The notes: generated from the sequence alone by a model not told the origin. DNA of 64,000 bases from Tautonia sp040717455 (GCF_040717455.1 NZ_JBFEFH010000004.1:248001-312000); one strand, 5' to 3'; counted from the stretch's first letter, positions 27,708 through 37,666 are shown. Numbers and translations: made by a program.

Positions 27708-30700
27708 TCACTCGCGCTCGGGGCCGCTCATCAGGGCCGCCACGCGAGCCTTGGCGTCTCCCCACTCGTCCGAGACGGGTTGACCGAGGAACGCCCGGGC
27801 CATCCGGTCGATGAAGGCCCCGAAGGCCGGGGTACACAGTTCCTCGGCCGAGTGGGCCATGATGACCACCTCTCGGAAGCCGGCCCCCGCGAAGCCCGCC
27901 GAGACCCGAGGCGCATCGCAGACGACCGGGGTTTCCAGGTCGTCGAACGCCTTGAGCCCCAGCTCGTCCTGGATGCGGTCGAGCGGCTGGGCATGTCGCA
28001 TCGGGCTGCGGAAGCGAAGCGTGACGACCCACTCCTGGCCCGTGCTCGCCTCGAAAAAGGCCGGTGTCATCCGGGAGGCGCCGGGCACAGCGACCCGCAC
28101 GAGGGTCCGCTTCGACCAGTCGGGGGCCTCGAATCCGCCGAGCCCATCCAGGCGATCGACGATGAATTCGAGGATGCGGCCGTCCCATCGAACCGGCTTG
28201 CCGGTCCGGGTGGAACGATCCCGGGTATGCCATCGCCGCCCGTCGCTCTCCCAGGGAGGGGCGATCGCCTCGACCTCGCCAAGGGTTTCGGCCGCCCGTC
28301 GGGCATCCTCCAGTTCCTTCCGGGCCTCGGCCACGGCGTCATAATGTGGCCGGGTCGCGAGCGGCCCGGCCTCGAGCACCGGCCGGAGCTCGGCGCCGGT
28401 GAGGCTGTCCGGGGTGGAGACGATCGCCTCGGGGGGTCCGACCGCGACGATGGTCCCCCCTTGCTCGCCGGCCTCGGGCCCGAGGTCGATCACCCAGTCG
28501 GCGGTCTTGATCACATCGAGGTGGTGTTCGATGACCACCACCGTGTTGCCCAGGTCCGCCAGGCGGTGGATGACGTCGAGCAGCTTCCGGACGTCGTCAG
28601 CATGCAGGCCGGTCGTCGGCTCGTCCAGGACATAGAGCGTCCGCCCGGTCTGGGGGCGGGCCAGCTCGGCCGCGAGCTTGATCCGCTGCGCCTCGCCGCC
28701 GGAGAGCGTGGGGGCCGACTGGCCGAGCGAGACGTAGCCGAGGCCGACGTCGTGCAGGGTCTGCAAGACGCGCCGGATCTTGGGGACCGCGGCGAACAGG
28801 TCGAGCGCCGCGTCGACCTTCATGGCGAGCACGTCGGCGATCGACTTTCCCCGATACGTCACCGCGAGCGTCTCGCCGGTGAATCGGGCCCCCCCGCACG
28901 ACTCGCAAGGGACCCAGACATCGGGCAAAAAGTGCATCTCGATTCGGGTTTGACCGGCCCCCTCGCAGGCCTCGCAACGGCCGCCGGGCACGTTGAAACT
29001 GAATCGGCCGGGGCCGTAGCCGCGAATCTTCGACTCCGGCAGCTTCGCGAACAGCTCCCGGATCAGGTCGAACACGCCGGTATAGGTCGCGGGGGTCGAG
29101 TTGGGCGTGCCCCCGATCGGCGTCTGATCGACCCCGATCATCTTGTCGATCGCCTCGATCCCCTCGATCCGATCGTGCAGGCCCGGCACCACCTGCGACC
29201 GGTGCAGGTGCTGGGCGCACGCCTTCATCAAGATATCTTCGACCAGGGAGCTCTTCCCGGAGCCGCTCACCCCGGTCACCGCCGTCACGACACCGATCGG
29301 GAACCCGACATCGATCCCCTTCAGGTTGTGGTGCCTCGCGTTGCGGATCACCAGGGCCGCCCCCCGAGCATCCCGGCGGTTCGACGGGACCGGGATCGAG
29401 GCCCGGCCGCTCAGGTAACGCCCCGTCAACGACTTCGAGGATTTGCGGACCTTGCCCGGCGCCCCGTGCGCGGTGATCCGGCCGCCGAGGTCGCCGGAGC
29501 CGGGCCCGAAGTCGAGCAGGTGGTCCGCCGCCTCGATCACCTCGCGGTCGTGCTCGACGAGGACCAGGGTGTTGCCGAGATTCCTGAGATGTTGCAGGGC
29601 CCGCAGGAGCCGGGCGTTGTCCCTCGGGTGGAGGCCGATCGTCGGCTCATCGAGGACGTAGAGGACGCCGGTCAGGCCGCTGCCGATCTGACTGGCGAGT
29701 CGGATGCGCTGGCTCTCCCCGCCCGAGAGGGTCGGGGTGGATCGGGCAAGCGAGAGGTAATCGAGCCCGACATCGACCAGGAACTTCAGCCGATCCCGAA
29801 TCTCCCGGATCAGGTCCCCGGCGATGTGACGCTCGTCCGTGGAGAGTTTCATCCCCTGGAAGAACGCGAACGCCCGGCCGAGCGGCCAGTTGCTCATCTG
29901 ATCGATCGTGAACTCCTTGAACCGGACCGCGGACGCGTCGTCGCGCAACCGCCCCCCCATGCAGGTGGAGCAGGCGGTCTCGGCCACCATCCCTCGCAAT
30001 TTCGCCCGGTAGAGGTAGGAGAGCCGGCCTGCCTCCTCCAGCGAAGGGAAGAGCCCCTTGTACTGGAAGCGGAACCCGACAGCCCCGTCGGCAGGTTGCA
30101 CGTCGAACCACTGGGTATCGGTCCCGAAGAGGATCATCCGGCGATGGCGGGCCTCGAGGTCGTCGAAGGGAGTCTCCAGGTCGATCCCCAGGCGATCGGC
30201 CATGCCCGCGATCATCCGGGCGAACAACGGGTTCGACTCGAACGGGGGCCAGACCGAGACCGCCCCGCCTCGGAGGCTCTTGCGGCCGTCGGGGATCAGG
30301 GCCGCCGGATCGGCGCCGAGCTGGACGCCGAGCCCCTCGCACGAGGGGCACCAGCCGAGCGCGCTATTGAACGAGAAATGATGGGGTGACAATTCTTCGA
30401 AACTCCGGCCGCAGCCGTCGCAGGAACGGTGCTGGCTGAAGCGCTGGATGGGCCAGTCGGCCTCGTCGGCTTGCTCGGAAACCCTGGCGACGTGAATGAC
30501 CCCTCGCCCCAGATCGAGCGCCGCCTCGACCGCGTCGGCCAGCCGGGAGCGGGTCGATCGCCGGACGAGACCGCGGTCGACCACGACCTCGATCGCATGC
30601 GACTGGCGACGATTCAGCGTCGGAGGGGAATCGAGGTTGTGCGAGACGCCGTCGACACGCACGCGCACGAAGCCGGAACCGCGGAGATCGTCCCAGAGGG

Positions 30701-33700
30701 TCTCGTAATCCTCCCCCTCTTTGCGATCGAGAGGGGCCATGATGTAGATTCGAGTCCCTTCGGGGTGGTGCAGGAGCTTCTCGACGATTTCGTCCGAGGT
30801 CTGTGTGCCGACCGGGATCCCGCACGACGGGCAGTACATCTGCCCGAGCCTCGCGAACAGGATGCGCAGGTAGTCGTGGATCTCGGTGACCGTCCCGACG
30901 GTCGACCGGGGGCTCTTGCTGGTCGTTTTCTGCTCAATGCTGATGGCCGGAGAGAGCCCCGTCACCCGCTCGACCTTCGGCTTCTGCAAGGGGGCGAGGA
31001 ACTGGCGGGCATAACTCGACAGGCTCTCGACGTATCGCCGTTGCCCTTCGGCATAAAGCGTGTCCATCGCCAGCGAGCTCTTGCCCGAACCGCTCGGCCC
31101 GCTGCAGACGGTCATCTGGTTGCGGGGGATTCGAACGTCGATCCCCTTGAGATTGTGCTGCGACGCCCCTTCGATCGTGATCGTGCTGAGTTCGCGGGCC
31201 GCCCGGCCGTTGCCGTTTTTCTTGCGCGACGATCCATTTTTCGAAGACGCCGCACGCGCCGAATCGGGCCAGAGGACTCGGGCAAGGGCCTTGCCGGTGT
31301 GGCTCGCTCGGACCCGGGCGACCTCCTCCGGCGGTCCCTCCGCCACGATCCGGCCGCCGCCGGAACCGCCTTCGGGACCGAGGTCGAGGATCCAGTCGGC
31401 GGTCTTGATCACGTCGAGGTTGTGCTCGATCACCACCACCGTGTTCCCTTGCTCGACGAAACCGTGCAGGACGTCGAGCAGGCGGCGGATGTCCTCGAAA
31501 TGCAGGCCGGTGGTCGGCTCGTCGAGGACGTAGAGCGTCTTGCCAGTCCCCTTGCGGACCAGTTCTCGGGCCAGTTTGATCCGTTGGGCTTCGCCGCCGG
31601 AAAGCGTGGGGGAGGGCTGCCCGAGTTTCAAATAGTCGAGGCCGACGTCGTGCAGGGTCCGGAGCATCGCCTCGATCTTCGGCACGTTGGCGAAGTGTTC
31701 GAGGGCCTCCTGGACGTCCATCTCGAGCACGTCGCTGATGCTCTTGCCCTTGAACCGGCAGTGAAGCGTCTCCCGGTTGAACCGCTTGCCCTCGCAGACC
31801 GGGCACGTGACCCAGACATCGGCGAGGAAATCCATCTCGAGCTTGTTCGACCCGTTCCCCTGGCAGGCTTCGCAGCGCCCGCCGGGGACGTTGAAGCTGA
31901 ACCGTCCGGGCTTGTAGCCCCGGGTCTTCGAGTCGGGCAGCCTCGTGTAGAGATCCCGGATCTCGTCGAAGAGCTTGATGTAGGTGGCCGGATTCGACCG
32001 GGGCGTCCGACCGATGGGCGACTGGTCGATGTCGATGATCTTGTCGAGGCGATCCACCCCCTCGATCCGATCGTGCAGGCCCGGCTCGGTCTTCGCGCCG
32101 TTGAGGTCGCGCGCGAGCGTCTCCCGGAGGATATCGCCGATCAAGGAACTCTTCCCCGACCCCGACACCCCCGTCACGCAGACGAATCGCCCCAGCGGGA
32201 CCGAGACATCAATCGTCTTGAGATTGTTGTGACGAGCGCCAACAATGCGGAGGGCGTGCTCGGCGATCCCGCGGCGATGGGTCGGGACGGCGATCGACTT
32301 CCGCCCCGAGAGGTACTGTCCGGTCAGGCTCTTCGGATTGCGGGAGATCGTCGCCAGGCTCCCCTGGGCGATCACCTCCCCCCCCTTGATCCCCGGGCCG
32401 GGCCCGAAGTCGACGATCGTGTCGGCCGCCCGCATCGTGTCTTCATCGTGCTCGACCACGACGACGGTGTTGCCGATGTCCCGAAGCCGCTGCAGGGTGG
32501 CGATCAGCCGGTCATTGTCGCGGGGATGCAAGCCGATCGAAGGCTCGTCGAGGATATAGAGCACCCCGACGAGCCCGGCCCCGACCTGGCTGGCCAGCCG
32601 GATGCGTTGCGCCTCTCCCCCGGAGAGGGTCGGGGCCGAGCGATCCAGGGTGAGGTAATCGAGGCCGACGTCGGCCAGGAACCGCAATCGCCCTCGGATC
32701 TCCTTGAGCAGCTCCTCGGCGATCGTCATCGACCGGGCGGTAAGCGGCTCGGGGTCGTTCGGCCCGTCGGCGACGCCCGCGCCGCTCAGCCGCTCGAACC
32801 AACGGGAAAGCGTACCGAGGTCCAGCGCCTCCAGCTCGGGCAGGGAACGCTCACCGACCCGGACGGCCCGGGCCCTCGGGTTCAGCCGGGCTCCCGAGCA
32901 ATCCGGGCAGGTCATGCTCCTCATATACGGCTCGAGCGCCGCGCGGTGGGGCCCTCCCTTGGAGTGCTGGTACTTCTCCAGGAGTTCGTTGGCGACCCCT
33001 TTCCAGGTCCCCGGGTGCGACCACTGGCGATTGCGGGTCTTCCATCGGTACACGATCACCCGATCGCCGGTCCCGTGGAGCCAGGCGTTCTGGTGTTCGG
33101 GGCTGAGTTTTCCCCAGGGGGTCCGGAGCAGCGTCCCTTTCTTCAGGCCGCCCTCGTCCGCCTCGAGATTCGCGGCGAAGCCCTCGAAGAGGTGCCGCTT
33201 CCACTTGCCCACCTTCTTCAAGGGGCCGAGCGGGGCGATCGCCCCCTCCCAGATCGACTTCGACGGGTCGGGCACGAGCAGGTCCGCGGCGAAATCGTGG
33301 CGGATCCCGAGCCCATCGCACGAGGGGCACATCCCCTGCGGGCTGTTGAAGCTGAAGAGCTGGGGGCTCGGGGCGTCGAAGCCGATCCCGCACGGGACGC
33401 AGGCATACCGGGAGGAGAGGACCAGATCCGGCTGGTCCTCGATCGCCACGATCACCGTCTCGTCGCCGAGCTTCAGGGCCGATTCCACCGCCTCGGCCAG
33501 GCGCGATCGGGCCGACGGCCCGAGCTTGATCCGGTCGATCACGACCTCGATCTCGTGCTTGACCTGGCGGTCGAGGGCCGGCGGATCGCTCAAGGCGATG
33601 ATCCGGCCGTCGACCCTGGCCCGGACGTAGCCGGCGCGGGACAGGTCGGCGAACAGGTCGCGGTGTTCCCCCTTCTGCCCCCGGATGACCGGTGCCAGCA

Positions 33701-34154
33701 GGGTGATCGACGCCCCGGCCGGCTGGTCGAGGATCTGGGCGGTGATCTGCTCGCGGGTCTGCGCCGAGACCGGCTGCCCGCACGACGGGCAATGCTGCCG
33801 GCCGACCCTCGCGAACAGGACGCGGAGATGGTCGTGGATCTCGGTGATGGTCCCGACCGTGCTCCTCGGGTTCCGCCCCCCGGTCTTCTGCTGGATGGCG
33901 ATGGAAGGGCTCAGGCCGTCGATCCGGTCGACATCCGGCTTGGGCAACTGGCCAAGAAATTGCCGGGCATAGCTCGACAGGCTCTCGACGTAACGCCGCT
34001 GCCCCTCGGCATACAGCGTGTCGAAGGCCATCGAGCTCTTCCCCGATCCCGACACCCCCGTGAAGCAAATCAAAGCGCCGCGAGGCAACTGCAAGGAGAC
34101 GTCTCGCAGATTGTGCTCTCGGGCGCCCCGGATCACGATGTCGGAGCTGGCCAT
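27708..34154 (-). CDS. uvrA: tandem (double-length) excinuclease UvrA with C-terminal extension
   Basis: A 2148-aa protein made of two complete UvrA sequences in one chain, against about 940 aa for a single UvrA. UvrA is the damage-sensing ATPase of nucleotide excision repair. Copy 1 spans about 1-960, a Ser/Lys/Asn linker about 962-985, copy 2 about 988-1935, and a domain without recognised family about 1938-2148. All four ATPase sites look intact: Walker A GVSGSGKSS three times and GPSGSGKSS once, and Walker B in LYILDEPSIGLHPRD or LYVLDEPTTGLH forms. The LSGGEAQRI signature appears in three sites and LSGGESQRI in one. Zinc-ribbon Cys pairs (CPSCG, CEACQGNG, CEACEGAG) occur in both copies. 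The ATG at 34154 gives the usual start IVIRGAREHNLRDV. Convergent with the moxR gene. Confidence 0.94.
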   Translation of the reverse strand: MASSDIVIRGAREHNLRDVSLQLPRGALICFTGVSGSGKSSMAFDTLYAEGQRRYVESLSSYARQFLGQLPKPDVDRIDGLSPSIAIQQKTGGRNPRSTVGTITEIHDHLRVLFARVGRQHCPSCGQPVSAQTREQITAQILDQPAGASITLLAPVIRGQKGEHRDLFADLSRAGYVRARVDGRIIALSDPPALDRQVKHEIEVVIDRIKLGPSARSRLAEAVESALKLGDETVIVAIEDQPDLVLSSRYACVPCGIGFDAPSPQLFSFNSPQGMCPSCDGLGIRHDFAADLLVPDPSKSIWEGAIAPLGPLKKVGKWKRHLFEGFAANLEADEGGLKKGTLLRTPWGKLSPEHQNAWLHGTGDRVIVYRWKTRNRQWSHPGTWKGVANELLEKYQHSKGGPHRAALEPYMRSMTCPDCSGARLNPRARAVRVGERSLPELEALDLGTLSRWFERLSGAGVADGPNDPEPLTARSMTIAEELLKEIRGRLRFLADVGLDYLTLDRSAPTLSGGEAQRIRLASQVGAGLVGVLYILDEPSIGLHPRDNDRLIATLQRLRDIGNTVVVVEHDEDTMRAADTIVDFGPGPGIKGGEVIAQGSLATISRNPKSLTGQYLSGRKSIAVPTHRRGIAEHALRIVGARHNNLKTIDVSVPLGRFVCVTGVSGSGKSSLIGDILRETLARDLNGAKTEPGLHDRIEGVDRLDKIIDIDQSPIGRTPRSNPATYIKLFDEIRDLYTRLPDSKTRGYKPGRFSFNVPGGRCEACQGNGSNKLEMDFLADVWVTCPVCEGKRFNRETLHCRFKGKSISDVLEMDVQEALEHFANVPKIEAMLRTLHDVGLDYLKLGQPSPTLSGGEAQRIKLARELVRKGTGKTLYVLDEPTTGLHFEDIRRLLDVLHGFVEQGNTVVVIEHNLDVIKTADWILDLGPEGGSGGGRIVAEGPPEEVARVRASHTGKALARVLWPDSARAASSKNGSSRKKNGNGRAARELSTITIEGASQHNLKGIDVRIPRNQMTVCSGPSGSGKSSLAMDTLYAEGQRRYVESLSSYARQFLAPLQKPKVERVTGLSPAISIEQKTTSKSPRSTVGTVTEIHDYLRILFARLGQMYCPSCGIPVGTQTSDEIVEKLLHHPEGTRIYIMAPLDRKEGEDYETLWDDLRGSGFVRVRVDGVSHNLDSPPTLNRRQSHAIEVVVDRGLVRRSTRSRLADAVEAALDLGRGVIHVARVSEQADEADWPIQRFSQHRSCDGCGRSFEELSPHHFSFNSALGWCPSCEGLGVQLGADPAALIPDGRKSLRGGAVSVWPPFESNPLFARMIAGMADRLGIDLETPFDDLEARHRRMILFGTDTQWFDVQPADGAVGFRFQYKGLFPSLEEAGRLSYLYRAKLRGMVAETACSTCMGGRLRDDASAVRFKEFTIDQMSNWPLGRAFAFFQGMKLSTDERHIAGDLIREIRDRLKFLVDVGLDYLSLARSTPTLSGGESQRIRLASQIGSGLTGVLYVLDEPTIGLHPRDNARLLRALQHLRNLGNTLVLVEHDREVIEAADHLLDFGPGSGDLGGRITAHGAPGKVRKSSKSLTGRYLSGRASIPVPSNRRDARGAALVIRNARHHNLKGIDVGFPIGVVTAVTGVSGSGKSSLVEDILMKACAQHLHRSQVVPGLHDRIEGIEAIDKMIGVDQTPIGGTPNSTPATYTGVFDLIRELFAKLPESKIRGYGPGRFSFNVPGGRCEACEGAGQTRIEMHFLPDVWVPCESCGGARFTGETLAVTYRGKSIADVLAMKVDAALDLFAAVPKIRRVLQTLHDVGLGYVSLGQSAPTLSGGEAQRIKLAAELARPQTGRTLYVLDEPTTGLHADDVRKLLDVIHRLADLGNTVVVIEHHLDVIKTADWVIDLGPEAGEQGGTIVAVGPPEAIVSTPDSLTGAELRPVLEAGPLATRPHYDAVAEARKELEDARRAAETLGEVEAIAPPWESDGRRWHTRDRSTRTGKPVRWDGRILEFIVDRLDGLGGFEAPDWSKRTLVRVAVPGASRMTPAFFEASTGQEWVVTLRFRSPMRHAQPLDRIQDELGLKAFDDLETPVVCDAPRVSAGFAGAGFREVVIMAHSAEELCTPAFGAFIDRMARAFLGQPVSDEWGDAKARVAALMSGPERE

Positions 34155-34474
34155 CCCTGCAGGTTCCTTAGGTCTTGTCCGATCCCTGGTGCGTTCGTCC
34201 GAAATCCACGTCGAGGCAGGATCCGAGTGTAGCGGGCCCGAGAACGCCTGTCCAGGACCCTGCCCGTCGAAAAAACCCACCCAATCGGCGTGCCACGTCG
34301 CATGCAATCATCAGGAGTTGAATCGTCGCGACACGAACCTGCCGATGCGAGCGATCCGCTCTATGGTTCTTCGGGCGGAGCGATCATCGGGAGGGATCGC
34401 CGATCCGGACCGTCCCGCGGCGATCGCGCCCGATCGACTCGCCATTTCCTCAGACTCGATGGCCGGCGGTTTTG
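34155..34474. other. divergent intergenic region between uvrA and the GGDEF gene
   Basis: 320 bases with both promoters presumably inside. I looked for a repeated GTTC- or GAAC-type damage box that would put uvrA under LexA-like control and did not find a convincing one. Nothing else stands out. Confidence 0.35.
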
Positions 34475-35509
34475 ATGAAAATCCTTGTGGCAGAAGACGA
34501 TCCGGTCAGCGCCACCCTGATTGTCGGTGCGCTGAGGCGGCTTGGTCACGAGATCACGGTCGTTGCCAACGGCCTGGAGGCCGAGATGCGCCTGGTGGCC
34601 GATCGGTCGATCCGGCTGGTCATCTCCGACTGGATGATGCCCGGCCTGGATGGCCTGGGCCTCTGTCAGCGGCTTCGCGACCGCGCTGGGTCGCTCTACA
34701 CGTATTTCATCCTGATCACGGCCCGATCGGGCGTCGAGGCGAGGCTGGCCGGCTACCGGGCCGGGGTCGATGACTTCCTCAGCAAGCCGCTGAACATCGA
34801 CGAGCTGATCGCTCGGGTCGAGATCGCCCGGCGGATCCTCGAGATGCAGGAGGAGCTGGTCCGCCGCTCCGACGAGCTCGAGGCCCTGAAGCAGGAACTG
34901 GAGCTGCGCAACGAACGCCTGGCCGACATGGCGATCACCGACGCCCTGACCGGCCTCCGGAACCGTCGCCACTTCCATCGCCTGTTCGAGTCGAGCTTCA
35001 CGCTGAGCAACCAGTCCTCCCAGCCCTTGACCGTCATCCTGCTCGACGTCGATCGCTTCAAGCTCTACAACGACTCCTTCGGCCACCCCGCCGGCGACGA
35101 GGTCCTGATCGGCGTGGCGGACGTCCTCCGGGCGAATGTCCGCGACCGGGACCTGATCGCCCGATACGGCGGGGAGGAATTCGTGGTCCTCTTGCCCCGC
35201 GTCAGCGCCCCGGAGGGGATCGCCCTGGCCGAGAGGCTTCGACGCTCGATCGCCGACCGCGTCTGGCGAGGGACCCCGATCACGGCCAGCTTCGGCGTCG
35301 GGACGTCGGGGCCATCCGCCTCGACGCCGGACGTGCTGCTCGATCAGGCCGACCAGGCGCTCTATCGCTCGAAGCAGCGGGGCAGGAACTGCGTCACCCA
35401 TTTCCGAGAGCTGACCCCTCGCCACGACCGGTCGGCCATCGTGCACAACGCGGCGATCCGGGCCCCGATGCCGATGCCGATGAAGCTGCCCCCCACCGGC
35501 ACGCACTGA
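34475..35509 (+). CDS. response regulator with GGDEF output (diguanylate cyclase)
   Basis: A 344-aa two-domain protein. Residues 1-120 are a receiver domain: acidic DD at 8-9, phospho-acceptor Asp52 in VISDWMMPGLDG, a Thr near 82 (LITARSG) and Lys near 107 (LSKPLN). A coiled-coil linker (about 120-155, rich in Glu and Leu) leads to a GGDEF domain with GGEEF at about 232-236 and the LDVDRFKLYND metal site, so it should make c-di-GMP. The inhibitory RxxD site is not clearly present five residues before GGEEF; the local sequence is LIARYGGEEF. Start is ATG 34475. No sensor kinase lies beside it. A PilZ gene at 59 kb could respond to the product. Confidence 0.92.
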   Translation: MKILVAEDDPVSATLIVGALRRLGHEITVVANGLEAEMRLVADRSIRLVISDWMMPGLDGLGLCQRLRDRAGSLYTYFILITARSGVEARLAGYRAGVDDFLSKPLNIDELIARVEIARRILEMQEELVRRSDELEALKQELELRNERLADMAITDALTGLRNRRHFHRLFESSFTLSNQSSQPLTVILLDVDRFKLYNDSFGHPAGDEVLIGVADVLRANVRDRDLIARYGGEEFVVLLPRVSAPEGIALAERLRRSIADRVWRGTPITASFGVGTSGPSASTPDVLLDQADQALYRSKQRGRNCVTHFRELTPRHDRSAIVHNAAIRAPMPMPMKLPPTGTH

Positions 35510-35738
35510 TTCGGTGGCGGCGGTCGGGCCGGGCCCCGTCTCGGTTAATACGCCAGTGCGTCCGAGAGGAATCGGCGGGAGGGACACCAGCTCGCCCCGC
35601 GCCGGCCCGTTGCCCGGCGGCCCGGGCTCGACTAAGTTCGAGGGTTGCCACCGGCCTTGAGGCGAGCAGGGCCGGTGCGCTCGCTCCCGATGTCTGGTGA
35701 GCCAAGCGGATTCTGCTCGCCTCTCCCGGAGCCGATCC

Positions 35739-36806
35739 ATGACGCGTTCTGATCGCAAGACGAGGCCCGAATCGTGGGCGCTTGGCGCCGCCGTGTTGCT
35801 GGCGTTGCCGTTCCTCAGGCCGCCGACGGCCGAGGCCCAGGAGGCGGCGTCCGCCCCGTACGACTCCTTGGGCACGATCGAGGTCACGGACGACCGCTTC
35901 CGGGACCTGATCCCCGAGGATTCGAGGCTTGAGATCCTCGCGTCGGGCTTCGAGTGGACCGAAGGGCCGGTCTGGTGGCCCGATCGGCAGACCGTCCTGT
36001 TCTCCGACATCCCGCGCAACACCGTCTTCGCCTGGACGGAGGACGGGGGGCTGGAACCGTTCCTCAAGCCGAGCGGATACACCGGCACCGACGCCTTCAC
36101 GGGCCAGGAGCCCGGCTCGAACGGCCTGATCTTCGACGACGAGGGCCGCCTGCTGCTCTGCCAGCACGGCGATCGCCGCGTCGCCCGCCTGAACGACGAC
36201 CAGACCTTCGAGACGCTCGCCTCCAGTTACGAGGGCAAGCGCCTGAACAGCCCGAACGACGCCGTGTTCAAGTCCGACGGCTCGCTCTACTTCACCGATC
36301 CCCCCTACGGCTTGCCGCAGAATGTCGACGATCCGGGGAAGGAACTCCCGTTCCAGGGGGTCTACCGCCTCGCTCCCGACGGGACCTTGACCCTCCTGAC
36401 CGACCAGATGACCCGCCCGAACGGCATCGCCTTCTCGCCCGATGAATCCACCCTGTACGTGGCCAACTCCGACCCGGAACGGGCGATCTGGATGGCCTTC
36501 CCCGTCAAGGACGACGGCACGCTGGGCGAGGGCGAGGTGTTCGCCGACGTGACCGACCGGGTCGGCCGCGAGAAAGGGTTGCCCGACGGCATGGCCGTGG
36601 ACACGGACGGCAACCTCTTCGCGACCGGCCCCGGCGGCGTCCTGATCTTCGCCCCCGACGGCACCCACCTCGGCACGCTCAAGACCGGCGAGGCGACCGC
36701 CAACTGCGCCTTCGGCGGCGACGACGGCACCGTGCTTTACGTCACGGCCGACATGCATTTCTGCCGCATCCAGACCGCGACGAAGGGCCTCGGATTCGAC
36801 GATTGA
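35739..36806 (+). CDS. SMP-30/gluconolactonase-family exported lactonase
   Basis: A 355-aa six-bladed beta-propeller hydrolase of the SMP-30/gluconolactonase/LRE family. A signal peptide (about 10-35, AAVLLALPFL then AEAQEA) marks it as exported. Family motifs FEWTEGPVWWPDRQTVLFSDI (metal-binding Glu), GSNGLIFDDEGRLLLCQHG, LNSPNDAVFKSDGSLYFTDPPYG and RPNGIAFSPDESTLYVANSD carry the conserved Glu, Asn and Asp metal ligands. Bacterial members hydrolyse sugar lactones. I chose ATG 35739, with GGAG 9 bases upstream, because it starts the signal peptide; the ATG at 35697 adds 14 residues. The gene stands alone, with a GNAT gene convergent downstream. Confidence 0.88.
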   Translation: MTRSDRKTRPESWALGAAVLLALPFLRPPTAEAQEAASAPYDSLGTIEVTDDRFRDLIPEDSRLEILASGFEWTEGPVWWPDRQTVLFSDIPRNTVFAWTEDGGLEPFLKPSGYTGTDAFTGQEPGSNGLIFDDEGRLLLCQHGDRRVARLNDDQTFETLASSYEGKRLNSPNDAVFKSDGSLYFTDPPYGLPQNVDDPGKELPFQGVYRLAPDGTLTLLTDQMTRPNGIAFSPDESTLYVANSDPERAIWMAFPVKDDGTLGEGEVFADVTDRVGREKGLPDGMAVDTDGNLFATGPGGVLIFAPDGTHLGTLKTGEATANCAFGGDDGTVLYVTADMHFCRIQTATKGLGFDD

Positions 36807-36862
36807 GGTCGACGTGCCCCCGATCGGGCCGAGGGACCGTTGCCGAATCGAAGGTCCCTCGG

Positions 36863-37666
36863 TCAGCGGCCCTCGACCGCCCCGCCCTCGGGATGGTCGT
36901 CCTCCGGGCCGTCGACGAGGGGGGCCGGCGGGCCGGAAGCCGCCCGCCCGGCCATCACGGCCAGACAGGACATCACCCGCGGTTCCAGGTCGTCCAGCAG
37001 TTGCTCGAACCGTGCCCGGGCGGGGAATTCCGAAACCCGGGAAGGATCGGGACGGGCCTGGTCCTCGAATTCGAGCGAGCCTTCGTCTCGGACGATCGTC
37101 CAGCCGAGGTCCTTGAGCCACCGGACCACGACCCGATTCTCCGGCAGGACGTGCGCGGTCAGCGTCGAGATGCCCAGCATCCGGGCGCGGAGGACGAGGA
37201 CCGCGAGCAAGACCGTCCCCAGGCCGTGCCGCTGCGCCGCGTCGATCACCGTCACGGCGACCTCCGCCTTCTCGGGGTCGCCCGGATCGCGGATCAGGCG
37301 ACCGCTGCCGAGGCCGTCGAAGGGGGGATCGGGCAGGTCGAGCGCGCACCAGGCGACGTGATCGACCTGATCGACCTGGATCAGGCGCTGGATCTCGGCC
37401 TCGCTGAGTCGGTCGCGTTGTCGGAAGAACCGGAAGACCCGCGATTGGTCGGACAGTTGCTCGAATCCGGCTTCGAGCCGATGGCGATCTCCCGGGAGGA
37501 CGGGCGTCAGGAAGACGCGCCGCCCGTCCCGGAGCCGGTGCTCGAATCCGGGGCGGTCGTGCGCGGTCGCTCCCGGCCGATGCTCGGCAGGATCGTCCGG
37601 GCCGAGGAGCCCGCCCCCCGACGACCGCCCCCAGGGCACGGCAGGAACGCGAGGGAATCTCATCAT
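36863..37666 (-). CDS. GNAT-family N-acetyltransferase
   Basis: A 267-aa protein with a GNAT core at about residues 45-215. The opening strand RDGRRVFLTPVLPGDRHRL and the helix FEQLSDQSRVFRFF are standard. The acetyl-CoA binding segment EVAVTVIDAAQRHGLGTVLL (the V..QR.G.G pattern) is clear, and ISTLTAHVLPENRVVVRWLKDLGW gives the last strands. Similar C-terminal domains occur in protein lysine acetyltransferases (Pat type), here without the large acyl-CoA synthetase part. Start is ATG 37666 (or 37663) with AGGTGAGA upstream. Acceptor substrate unknown. The last 50 residues are acidic and Pro-rich and outside the fold. Confidence 0.8.
   Translation of the reverse strand: MMRFPRVPAVPWGRSSGGGLLGPDDPAEHRPGATAHDRPGFEHRLRDGRRVFLTPVLPGDRHRLEAGFEQLSDQSRVFRFFRQRDRLSEAEIQRLIQVDQVDHVAWCALDLPDPPFDGLGSGRLIRDPGDPEKAEVAVTVIDAAQRHGLGTVLLAVLVLRARMLGISTLTAHVLPENRVVVRWLKDLGWTIVRDEGSLEFEDQARPDPSRVSEFPARARFEQLLDDLEPRVMSCLAVMAGRAASGPPAPLVDGPEDDHPEGGAVEGR

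Noticed and set aside
30429..34232. Long open frame (about 1267 codons) antisense to uvrA
   Set aside because: Shadow of the tandem UvrA gene; the product repeats antisense patterns of the two UvrA copies, which only reflects their similarity.
34155..34474. Possible LexA-type operator in front of uvrA
   Set aside because: No paired GTTC/GAAC boxes with proper spacing could be found in the divergent region.
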